DNA of 14,418 nt from JABDOU01 sp041609995. GTDB lineage: Bacteria; Actinomycetota; Acidimicrobiia; Spongiisociales; SHLN01. The position numbers and the translations under genes were made by a program. The first letter of the stretch is position 1; each line of letters begins with the position of its first letter. The notes beneath the pieces are model-generated. The model made no database searches. It saw only the letters and a list, made by a program, of their open reading frames with translations, and was not told the DNA's origin. Positions 8,447 through 14,405 of this stretch are shown piece after piece. The DNA lies in contig JBFIPU010000072.1 of the NCBI GenBank assembly GCA_041609995.1, forward strand, positions 1-14,418, written 5' to 3'.

Positions 8447-8500
8447 ACACCAGCTGTTTCACACCAGCTGTTTCAAACCAGCTGTTCACACCAGGTGTTC
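8447..8500. repeat. Four tandem 13-14 nt CAGCTG-containing repeats before clpX
   Basis: Consecutive units on the plus strand: acaccagctgtttc (8447-8460), acaccagctgtttc (8461-8474), aaaccagctgttc (8475-8487), acaccaggtgttc (8488-8500). The first two are identical, the others differ by one or two changes and are one base shorter, and three carry the palindrome CAGCTG. The array ends 29 nt before the clpX GTG, so it would lie in the clpX leader or operator region. It does not look like HspR (HAIR) or ClgR sites as I know them. Confidence 0.85.
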
Positions 8501-8543
8501 ACCCGTCCGTTGTCAGTCGCCGACACCTCGCACCGGCGTTCTT

Positions 8544-8549
8544 ATTATC
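8544..8549 (-). promoter_or_regulatory. Possible -10 box of clpX
   Basis: GATAAT on the minus strand, inside the AT-rich run gataataag, is one base from TATAAT and the best such match in the clpP-clpX gap. Transcription would begin near 8537, giving a leader of about 120 nt that contains all four CAGCTG repeats. No clear -35 is visible. Confidence 0.4.
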
Positions 8550-8578
8550 GTGCCGTTCAGACCTGTCGGTCGCCGATT

Positions 8579-8623
8579 AGTCGTTTGAACTCGATCGTCG
8601 ATTCAGTCGTTTCTCAGTCGTTG
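8579..8623. repeat. Three AGTCGTT copies at the clpP 3' end
   Basis: agtcgttt at 8579-8586, agtcgttt at 8605-8612 and agtcgttg at 8616-8623. The last is inside the end of clpP. A related cagtcgc lies at 8514-8520. Spacing is irregular (26 and 11 nt), so this may be low-complexity sequence rather than a protein-binding array. Confidence 0.45.
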
Positions 8624-9219
8624 ACGGCCTGGAGGTGCCGCGGAGCGAGCACCTCGTCGATAACACCATATTCCTTCGCGACGTCCGCTGTCATCCAAAA
8701 ATCACGTTCTGTGTCTTTTTTGATCACCTCGATGTCCTTGCCGGTGTGATGGGCGAGGATCTCATCGAGCTCGGCGCGCATGCGAATGATCTCTTTGGCC
8801 TGGATCTCAATGTCGGTTGCCTGGCCCTGCGCACCGCCCGACACCTGATGGATCATGACCCGGCTGTGGGGCAAGCCGAAGCGCTTTCCTTCGGTGCCCG
8901 CCGCAAGAAGCAAGGCGCCCATCGAAGCGGCTTGGCCCATGCAGAACGTCGACACCTCGGGCTTGATGTGCTGGATCGTGTCGTATACGGCGAGGCCCGC
9001 CGATACCACCCCTCCGGGCGAGTTGATGTACAACGAGATGTCCTTGTCGGGGTCCTCGCTCTCGAGGTGAAGCAACTGCGCCATGATCACATTGGCCACG
9101 CCGTCGTCAATCGGTGTGCCCAGGAAGATGATCCGATCCTTGAGAAGCCGGCTGTAGATGTCGAATGCCCGTTCGCCCCGGCTGGTGCTCTCGATCACGG
9201 TCGGTACCAGATAACCCAT
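8614..9219 (-). CDS. clpP: ATP-dependent Clp protease, proteolytic subunit ClpP
   Basis: A 201-residue serine peptidase that forms the double-heptamer degradation chamber of ClpXP. The catalytic triad is visible: Ser99 in GQAASMGA, His124 in VMIHQ and Asp173 in DTERDFWMT. LYINSPGG (63-70) and the N-terminal YLVPTVIESTSRGERAFDIYSRLL are typical; the latter is the axial-loop and propeptide-cleavage region. A strong SD (AGGAGA) sits 5 nt before the ATG. It lies 103 nt downstream of tig and 195 nt upstream of clpX. It resembles the generic E. coli/Bacillus ClpP, including MGA after the catalytic Ser, more than the mycobacterial ClpP1 or ClpP2 I recall, and there is no second copy beside it. Confidence 0.97.
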   Translation of the reverse strand: MGYLVPTVIESTSRGERAFDIYSRLLKDRIIFLGTPIDDGVANVIMAQLLHLESEDPDKDISLYINSPGGVVSAGLAVYDTIQHIKPEVSTFCMGQAASMGALLLAAGTEGKRFGLPHSRVMIHQVSGGAQGQATDIEIQAKEIIRMRAELDEILAHHTGKDIEVIKKDTERDFWMTADVAKEYGVIDEVLAPRHLQAVND

Positions 9220-9242
9220 GTATGTCTCCTATTGCTGGGCCA

Positions 9243-9292
9243 CTCCATCGAACAATGGAGGGTGAAAGTCTGCCCCTCTCGGAGGGGTTTTT
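9243..9292. terminator. Hairpins between tig and clpP; the second is terminator-like on the plus strand
   Basis: CTCCAT-CGAACA-ATGGAG (9243-9260) is a 6-bp hairpin. CCCCTC-TCG-GAGGGG (9273-9287) is another 6-bp hairpin, followed on the plus strand by TTTTT (9288-9292) and another T-run after ggtgtc. No plus-strand gene ends here. On the minus strand the T-tract is on the wrong side, so tig-clpP readthrough is expected, perhaps with RNA structure in the spacer. Confidence 0.45.
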
Positions 9293-9322
9293 GGTGTCTT
9301 TTGGTTCTTCGTTGTTCGCCTG

Positions 9323-10849
9323 CTAGTCGTTGCCGGTCCGCTCGTCGTTCAGGTCCCTTGCTCCGGCCGTGCTGTCAGGGCCCTCGTCCGGTTCCGATGC
9401 GTCATCGGTCCCTTCCGCTGTTTCGCCGGTCTGTTCGTGGCCGGGTTCGTGGCCGGCTGGTTCGTCGCCGTCCGGATCGGCGGTGTCTATTGCCTCAGCA
9501 CCCTCCTCAGCATTCTCGGCCGGAGCCTCCGGCTCGGGAAGGCTGAGATCCAGCACGTTGCCTTCGCCGTCGATGGGAGTGGCCTCCTCGATCAACAGAT
9601 CCAGCGCCTGCTGCCTCAGGATATCAGCGGTCAGAAGTTGCATCCGGTCAGCCTGTTCGACCGCCTCCAGATACTGCTCCACGCTCATCTCTTCCTCTTC
9701 CGCACCGGCAGCCACCGCCTCCTCCAAGTCGGCCCGAGTGACCTCGAGACCCCGCCCGGCGGCAATCGCATCCAGAGCCAGACGGGTCTTGATCGCGCGC
9801 TCGGCCTGCGACCTGGCGTCTGCCACTACCTGTTCCTGGGTCTGGCCGGTGACCTGCAGGTAGTCCTCGAAGGCGACATTGCGCGAGTCGAGCTGATGCA
9901 CGAAGGAGTGGAGCTGAGCCTCGGTTTCGCCCTCAACGAGCGCCTCCGGCAACTCGACGTCCAATTCGTTGATCACCGCCTCCAACGCCTTGTTCCGAAA
10001 CTCGTTGAGCGCATGTTGGGTCTTGGTCCGAGCCAGCCCTTCGGCTATCTCAGAGCGGAGCTGATCGACCGTCGTGAACTCGGAAATGTCGCCCACCCAT
10101 TCGTCGTCGAGGTCCGGAAGCCGCTTCTCCTTGACGGACTTGACGAGAATACGGAAAGACAGCTCCTCTCCGCCGTACTCTCCGAAGGACTCGGGGAGTG
10201 TGGAGGTGAGCGCAACGATGCTCCCCGGCTTCTCGCCACGCAGCACGCCGTCGAGCCCTTCAAGTAGCCCCCCTCCCCCCACCTCGTAGGTCAGGTCCTG
10301 GGCACTCACCTCTTCAACCGGTTCTCCGGCGTCCTCGGCGTTCAGGTCGATCAAGGCCATATCGCCGTCCCGAATGGAGCGCTCGACGTCGACCAGTTCG
10401 GCGAACTGCTCCCGCAGCCGGTCGATCTGGGCGTCGATTTCGTCCTCTGTGACTTCGTTGGACTCGACCACGATTTTGCGCCCTTCGATCACGGGGGTCG
10501 CATCGAGCTCGGGCCACAGCGCCAGCTTGACATCCATCTCCACCCCATCATCCGTGTCCCGCACGTCGGTGATGGTCGGTCTCGCTGCCAACTCCAGGTC
10601 GACTTCCTCCAGCGCCGCCCCCACCCAATCCGACATGCCGGCGTCGATCGCCTCGGCGCGCACGGTCTCGGCGCCGACCGTTGCCTCCACGATGCGGCGC
10701 GGGGCTTTCCCGGGGCGGAACCCCTTCAAACGGATCTGGGCGCTCAGCTTCTTGGCAGCCCGGTTCTTCGCATCTTCGAGATCGGCTTCGGGAATCCTCA
10801 GCGTGAGGGTTCGCTCGAATCTTCCGGACTCGATCAGTTCTGTCTCCAA
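9323..10849 (-). CDS. tig: Trigger factor (ribosome-bound chaperone / PPIase)
   Basis: A 508-residue chaperone that binds the ribosome exit tunnel and folds nascent chains. The N-terminal domain has the ribosome-docking signature GFRPGKAP (43-50). A FKBP-type PPIase domain spans about 157-243 (RDGDMALIDL, GGGLLEGLDGVLRGEKPG, YGGEELSFRILVKSVKEKRLPDLDDEW), and the C-terminal helical cradle about 244-435. A tail of about 71 residues (438-508) is acidic (25 Asp/Glu), Gly/Pro-rich and probably disordered. The start is taken as TTG at 10849 because GAGGA sits 6 nt upstream and the protein then begins METELIESGRFERTLTLRIP, the usual start of the domain. The 17 residues further upstream are Arg/Pro-rich and unlike the family. 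First gene of the tig-clpP-clpX cluster. Confidence 0.95.
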   Translation of the reverse strand: METELIESGRFERTLTLRIPEADLEDAKNRAAKKLSAQIRLKGFRPGKAPRRIVEATVGAETVRAEAIDAGMSDWVGAALEEVDLELAARPTITDVRDTDDGVEMDVKLALWPELDATPVIEGRKIVVESNEVTEDEIDAQIDRLREQFAELVDVERSIRDGDMALIDLNAEDAGEPVEEVSAQDLTYEVGGGGLLEGLDGVLRGEKPGSIVALTSTLPESFGEYGGEELSFRILVKSVKEKRLPDLDDEWVGDISEFTTVDQLRSEIAEGLARTKTQHALNEFRNKALEAVINELDVELPEALVEGETEAQLHSFVHQLDSRNVAFEDYLQVTGQTQEQVVADARSQAERAIKTRLALDAIAAGRGLEVTRADLEEAVAAGAEEEEMSVEQYLEAVEQADRMQLLTADILRQQALDLLIEEATPIDGEGNVLDLSLPEPEAPAENAEEGAEAIDTADPDGDEPAGHEPGHEQTGETAEGTDDASEPDEGPDSTAGARDLNDERTGND

Positions 10850-10871
10850 ATGGGGTCCTCTACAAGGGAAA

Positions 10872-10936
10872 CGCCCGCGGGCGCGAGGGTGACGGCTCAA
10901 CCGTCTGTTCTTGATCTGTCGGTGTCGAATTCGACA
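10872..10936. other. Palindromes between tRNA-His and tig
   Basis: Three symmetrical elements lie in the 88-nt gap: perfect 12-mer CGCCCGCGGGCG (10872-10883), hairpin GACGG-CTCAA-CCGTC (10891-10905), and perfect 14-mer TGTCGAATTCGACA (10923-10936), which begins one base after the CCA end of tRNA-His. None has a U-tract on the minus strand. They may mark the tRNA 3' end or processing, or be operators for tig. Confidence 0.5.
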
Positions 10937-10937
10937 T

Positions 10938-11016
10938 TGGGGCGACCGACGGGATTCGAACCCGCGACATCCAGGATCACAACCTGGGGCTCTAACCTGA
11001 CTGAGCTACGGCCGCC
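10938..11016 (-). tRNA. tRNA-His (GTG)
   Basis: A complete 79-nt cloverleaf with encoded CCA (minus-strand 3' end at 10938). The anticodon stem CCAGG/CCTGG encloses the loop TTGTGAT with anticodon GTG. The extra G at -1 is encoded and pairs with C73, the identity element of tRNA-His, and the rest of the acceptor stem pairs fully with one G-T wobble. The T-arm has GTTCGAAT. It lies upstream of tig and downstream of tRNA-Arg on the same strand. Confidence 0.95.
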
Positions 11017-11085
11017 ATGTTTCCATGCGGAGCTTCTATGCGGACCCGGGGAACCCCCCACCTGGCTCGGCCACCGCCGTTGCGG

Positions 11086-11103
11086 TTGGTCGAGTTGGTC
11101 GAG
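11086..11103. repeat. Tandem 9-nt repeat between tRNA-Arg and tRNA-His
   Basis: ttggtcgag occurs twice in a row, in the 108-nt spacer between the tRNA genes. The spacer holds no credible ORF. Confidence 0.4.
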
Positions 11104-11124
11104 CGGTCGGGGAACCAAGCCCCG

Positions 11125-11197
11125 CGCCCCCGGAAGGATTCGAACCTCCGGCCAAGAGCTTAGAAGGCTCCTGCTCTGTCCACTGAGCTACGGGGGC
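11125..11197 (-). tRNA. tRNA-Arg (TCT)
   Basis: A 73-nt cloverleaf with acceptor GCCCCCG/CGGGGGC and discriminator G. The anticodon stem GGAGC/GCTCT encloses CTTCTAA with anticodon TCT (reads AGA/AGG). The T-arm is GGAGG-TTCGAAT-CCTTC. CCA is not encoded, unlike the neighbouring tRNA-His. Confidence 0.95.
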
Positions 11198-11225
11198 CCG
11201 AAACCCACGGGTCGCGCGCCGCACA

Positions 11226-11231
11226 ATCGTA
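11226..11231 (-). promoter_or_regulatory. Possible -10 box of the tRNA-Arg/tRNA-His transcript
   Basis: TACGAT on the minus strand, 28 nt before the tRNA-Arg 5' end, would give a start near 11219. A weak TTCGTT sits 17 nt further upstream. Confidence 0.35.
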
Positions 11232-11265
11232 GCCCGGGGGAAAGCCGAAACGAATCGGGTCGGAA

Positions 11266-11670
11266 TCAAACCGGGTCCAGGATCACCACCGGAATCTGAC
11301 GCGGCGTATTCGCCTCGTAGTCAGCGAAGCCGGGGGCAATCTCTTTTTGCCGCTCCCAGATCGGAGATCGCTCTTCGTCGGACGCCACACGAGCGACCAC
11401 ATCGATCGTTTTGGTCCCGACCTCGATCCGGGCCCGTGGATTGGCGACCAGATTGTGGAACCAGGCCGGGTTCGTGTCCGCCCCTGCCTTCGAGGCGAAT
11501 ATGGCATATGAGTCGCCTACCGGCTGATAGACCAGCGGGTGGAGTCGCGGCTCGCCCGTCTTGGCACCGGTACTGTGCAGGAGCAAGAGGTTGGAACCTG
11601 CGAAGAAGCCTCCCACCTGACCGCCGCTGCTCCGGAATTCCTGAATGATGCGGGCGTTGAAATCGGACAT
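11266..11670 (-). CDS. DDN-family deazaflavin (F420)-dependent nitroreductase-like protein
   Basis: A 134-residue split-barrel protein of the family that includes M. tuberculosis Ddn, which uses reduced coenzyme F420 to reduce quinones or nitro compounds. Diagnostic segments: LLLLHSTGAKTGEPRLHPL (28-46), DSYAIFASKAGADTNPAWFHNLVANP (53-78), RIEVGTKTIDVVARVA (81-96) and the C-terminal RQIPVVIL. A strong SD (ACGGAGG) stands 4-5 nt before the ATG at 11670. The longer frame upstream merely reads back through tRNA-Gly. No membrane or lipid signal is seen. The natural substrate is not predictable. It implies F420 in the host, common in actinobacteria. It is divergent from tRNA-Gly and upstream of tRNA-Arg on the same strand. 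Confidence 0.88.
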   Translation of the reverse strand: MSDFNARIIQEFRSSGGQVGGFFAGSNLLLLHSTGAKTGEPRLHPLVYQPVGDSYAIFASKAGADTNPAWFHNLVANPRARIEVGTKTIDVVARVASDEERSPIWERQKEIAPGFADYEANTPRQIPVVILDPV

Positions 11671-11790
11671 TGAACCTCCGTGAGCGGCTTGGGAAGGTGC
11701 AACCACCGCTCCACGCGCTTCTATTCCACCGACTCGATCCGCTTGATTCGTCGGCCGCAATGCGTGCGGCCCACTCGGCCGACCCCCCGT

Positions 11791-11796
11791 TATCCT
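11791..11796 (+). promoter_or_regulatory. Possible -10 box of tRNA-Gly
   Basis: TATCCT begins 15 nt before the tRNA 5' end, giving a start about 2-3 nt before the mature end. No clear -35 is visible. Confidence 0.35.
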
Positions 11797-11805
11797 TAGC
11801 CGCCC

Positions 11806-11879
11806 GCGGGTGTAGTTCAATGGTAGAACTCCAGCCTTCCAAGCTGGTAGCGAGGGTTCGATTCCCTTCACCCGCTCCA
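11806..11879 (+). tRNA. tRNA-Gly (TCC)
   Basis: A 74-nt cloverleaf with encoded CCA (11877-11879). Acceptor GCGGGTG/CACCCGC, discriminator T. The anticodon stem CCAGC/GCTGG encloses CTTCCAA with anticodon TCC (11838-11840). The T-arm is GAGGG-TTCGATT-CCCTT. It faces the 3' end of the convergent aminotransferase gene with only 13 nt between them. Confidence 0.96.
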
Positions 11880-11892
11880 GGCTTTGCGCCGA

Positions 11893-13125
11893 TCAACGGG
11901 CCAAGAACGCCCCGACCCGCCGGATCCCCTCAAGTGCGACCTCGACCGGCTGACTGGCGAAACAGATCCTCAGGAACCCGGGCTCGCCATTCCGAAGCGA
12001 CGAGCCCGGCGTCAAGTTGACGTTCTCCTCGTCGAGGATCCGTCGCCACAAAGCGTGCTCCGCATCCCACGTCGACGCCTCCAGATGAGGGCGGAAGTCT
12101 GCAACCAGAAAGAACCCGGCGCTGGAAGGTACATGTTGCACCCCGATGCCCGACAGCGCTCCGGAAGTGGCTCGGTACGCCTCGCCCAGCCGGCGCTTGT
12201 TTTCGGAGATGAACGCATCCACCCACTCTTGGTCGGCGATCAACTCGCCGAGCACATGCTGGGTGTCGCCGGAAACCGCTTGCCAATAGGCCACCGTTTG
12301 GGCGAACGCCCGGACGTCGGCATTGTCGGTCAGCAGGACGCCGCAGCGGAGGCCGCTCACCGCGAAATCCTTGCTGAACGCCCAGACGATGTGCACCCGG
12401 TCACCGAGCTCATCGCAAACCGCTGCGGCGCTCACGAACGGACGGTCGCCGAACACCGAAAGGGCATAGACCTCGTCGATGACTGCATGAATCTGATTCC
12501 GGTCGCACCAATCAACGATTGTGCGAACTTCGTCGGCCGTGTACACCCGCCCGAGCGGGTTATTGGGGGTCGTGAAGAGGAGGGCGCGAATCGGCCGATC
12601 AGCCGCGGCCAGGGCCTGATCGAGTAAATCGGTCGTCAGGGCAAACCCGTTGTGACTCGGTGTATGGACGGGAACGATCGTCAGCCCGTCGCGGGCCTCC
12701 AGATCGAGCCAAAACCCCGCATAACTCGGCGTGGGCACCAGCACCCCCTCGCCCGCGTCGGCGATGGCGTAGAAGAGGGTTTCGAGGATGGTGCCGGCGC
12801 CGGCGGCGGTGATCAGATCGTCGGCGCCAATCGCACGGCCGAGAATCGTCCGTCCCATGAAGTCGGCCAGCCTTCGCCGGAACAGCGGTGATCCGTGGAA
12901 CTCGTCATAGCCGATGACGTGGTGATCGATGTCACGGCTCGACCGCATCTTGGTTTCAAGCAGATCCCAGACCAGCTTGTTCTCGGCCACGGACAAGCTG
13001 ATGTAGCCGTCCGGGTTGGAGATGGGGTCGAAGGCGTCTGACCGCCGGGCCATCTGCTCGACGAGATAGTCGTCCATGATGTCGGCGTCGAGCAGATCGC
13101 GAGCTCGTTTCGACAGGTCCGTCAT
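11893..13125 (-). CDS. ACC-synthase-like PLP-dependent aminotransferase (class I/II)
   Basis: A 410-residue fold-type I PLP enzyme. It resembles the 1-aminocyclopropane-1-carboxylate synthase branch rather than ordinary aspartate aminotransferases: NPDGYISLSVAENKL (37-51, with Glu48 matching the ACS AENQL motif), YDEFHGSPLFRRRLADFM (73-90), LVPTPSYAGFWLDLEARDGLTIVPVH (129-154). Cofactor residues are present: TTPNNPLG (Asn189), VIDEVY (Asp217, Tyr220), FSKDFAVSGLR (Schiff-base Lys252, Arg260), and a carboxylate-binding Arg386 in FLRICF. Where plant ACS has Tyr in DYHG (Tyr85 of the apple enzyme), this protein has Phe76, so ACC formation is doubtful; an aminotransferase or C-S lyase role is as likely. 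The ATG at 13125 has no SD. The gene starts 19 nt after the glycosylase stop and is probably cotranscribed, though TACGCT 9 nt before the ATG could be a private -10 box. Confidence 0.87.
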   Translation of the reverse strand: MTDLSKRARDLLDADIMDDYLVEQMARRSDAFDPISNPDGYISLSVAENKLVWDLLETKMRSSRDIDHHVIGYDEFHGSPLFRRRLADFMGRTILGRAIGADDLITAAGAGTILETLFYAIADAGEGVLVPTPSYAGFWLDLEARDGLTIVPVHTPSHNGFALTTDLLDQALAAADRPIRALLFTTPNNPLGRVYTADEVRTIVDWCDRNQIHAVIDEVYALSVFGDRPFVSAAAVCDELGDRVHIVWAFSKDFAVSGLRCGVLLTDNADVRAFAQTVAYWQAVSGDTQHVLGELIADQEWVDAFISENKRRLGEAYRATSGALSGIGVQHVPSSAGFFLVADFRPHLEASTWDAEHALWRRILDEENVNLTPGSSLRNGEPGFLRICFASQPVEVALEGIRRVGAFLAR

Positions 13126-13144
13126 GACGGTGCCAGCGTAACCG

Positions 13145-14026
13145 TCACTGATGTTCGAATGACCGCACCGGGCTGCGGGGGCCGTACTTGGGCGCCCCCA
13201 GCCCTGCCGATTTGAGCAGACGCACCACCCGGAGGCGCTGGCCCCGGTATGGTTCCAACAGCTCGAGCATTCGTTCGTCAGTTCCCCGGGCCTCCCCGGC
13301 CAACGCCCAAGACACGGTGTTCTTCACGTGGAAATCGCCGACCGGAATGGCATCGGGATCGCCCAGGGCCTCCCCCCGCACCATCGCCGACGTCCACACC
13401 CCCACCCCGGGAAAGGACTGTAGGAGGCGGTCGGCCGTGGCGGGATCGGCGTGGGTCAGTGCTTCGAGGCGGCGCGGGCGGCGAGCCAGTTCGCGCAAGG
13501 TCTCCGCCCGCTTCCGTTCGATGCCGAACGGGTGAAAGTCCCAATAGGCCATCGAGGCGATGTGCTCGGGGGCCGGCATCAACATGAGGCCGCACGGGCC
13601 GGGCGCCGACTCGCTCACCGCAAAAGTCAGCCGCCGCATCGACTCGCCGGCTCCTTTGCCCGTGACCTTCTGATGGATGACGGCATAGAAGAGTGCCTCC
13701 CACACCAGACGGGAAGCACCGATCCTGACCCCGGGCGACCGCTTCACCAGGTCGCGAATCAACTCGTGTCGGGGCACCAACTCATCCGGATCGTCGTCCA
13801 AGCCGACGAAATCGGGGGCGTATTCCAAGGCCCAGGCCGACCCCTCGCCCCACGCCTCCAACTCGAGCTGATTCCCGTACTTGCGAAAGTTGATCGAAAA
13901 CGGGCCTTCCGGCGATCGACCGCTCCACCAGGTGCCGGGCACGCGAGCCCGCCGTACCAGATGCTTGGAACGTAGGGTGGCCCGGACGTCCACGGGCTCA
14001 GAAAGGGTCAGGGTCCGGACAGGCAC
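13145..14026 (-). CDS. DNA-3-methyladenine glycosylase II-like (AlkA type, HhH-GPD)
   Basis: A 293-residue base-excision glycosylase that would flip out and excise alkylated bases. An N-terminal AlkA-like beta domain (about 1-85) precedes helical segments including WEALFYAVIHQKVTGKGAGESMRRL (109-133). Then comes the helix-hairpin-helix FPGVGVWTSAMV (205-216) and the loop AIPVGDFHVKN, with Asp231 in the position of the catalytic Asp of AlkA. No Fe-S cysteine cluster is seen, which argues against MutY/Nth types. The start is GTG at 14026 and no SD is present. A TAATCT box ends 6 nt upstream, so the mRNA is probably leaderless. The ACC-synthase-like gene follows 19 nt downstream. Exact substrate specificity is inferred. 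Confidence 0.88.
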   Translation of the reverse strand: MPVRTLTLSEPVDVRATLRSKHLVRRARVPGTWWSGRSPEGPFSINFRKYGNQLELEAWGEGSAWALEYAPDFVGLDDDPDELVPRHELIRDLVKRSPGVRIGASRLVWEALFYAVIHQKVTGKGAGESMRRLTFAVSESAPGPCGLMLMPAPEHIASMAYWDFHPFGIERKRAETLRELARRPRRLEALTHADPATADRLLQSFPGVGVWTSAMVRGEALGDPDAIPVGDFHVKNTVSWALAGEARGTDERMLELLEPYRGQRLRVVRLLKSAGLGAPKYGPRSPVRSFEHQ

Positions 14027-14032
14027 ACGTCG

Positions 14033-14038
14033 AGATTA
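14033..14038 (-). promoter_or_regulatory. -10 box of a leaderless glycosylase transcript
   Basis: TAATCT on the minus strand ends exactly 6 nt before the GTG start codon, so transcription would begin at the start codon. There is no SD. The geometry matches that at the thioesterase gene (TAGAGT, 6 nt, ATG). Confidence 0.45.
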
Positions 14039-14081
14039 CCGGAGCCACCAAACGGGCCTCATCTGGCCAGGTGTCCTCAAG

Positions 14082-14087
14082 TAACCT
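14082..14087 (+). promoter_or_regulatory. Possible -10 box of tRNA-Pro
   Basis: TAACCT ends 10 nt before the tRNA-Pro 5' end, giving a start about 3 nt before the mature end. It is the same hexamer as the candidate box before valS. The -35 is not clear. Confidence 0.3.
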
Positions 14088-14097
14088 GTGGCCGCCA

Positions 14098-14171
<74 letters not shown>

Positions 14172-14215
14172 CAAACGTGTTGGGCACGATTGGATTGGTT
14201 TGAGGTGGATAGGGA

Positions 14216-14228
14216 ACCGACTGATGCC
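14216..14228. repeat. Direct repeat copy 1 (ACCGACTGATGCC)
   Basis: The identical 13-mer is found again at 14406-14418, at the window edge, so the repeat could be longer. The copies are 190 nt apart, start to start. Confidence 0.8.
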
Positions 14229-14405
14229 TTTTGTGCTCTCACCTTCGGTTCGAGCGGGTTCAAAACGTTCTTCTCGATGCGGCTCGCCTCCGCTCGCCGC
14301 GCCAGCCCGACGCCGGTTTGGGGCCTCCGGCCCCAAGCCCTTACGGCAGACTTGGAGTAGCAACAGCTTCTCCAAACTGCTAGCTCTCGGCATCGCCTTC
14401 CGCCC

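Noticed and set aside
8447..8500. CRISPR array
   Set aside because: The repeats are contiguous with no spacers and only 13-14 nt long; no cas genes are nearby.
10850..11299. ORFs around 10850-11299 reading RPTGFEPATSR-like peptides
   Set aside because: These are translations of the tRNA-His and tRNA-Arg genes, a well-known source of spurious proteins.
11671..11896. N-terminal extension of the DDN gene, including GEGNRTLATSLEGWSSTIELHP-like peptide
   Set aside because: It is antisense tRNA-Gly sequence; the SD and family start lie at 11670.
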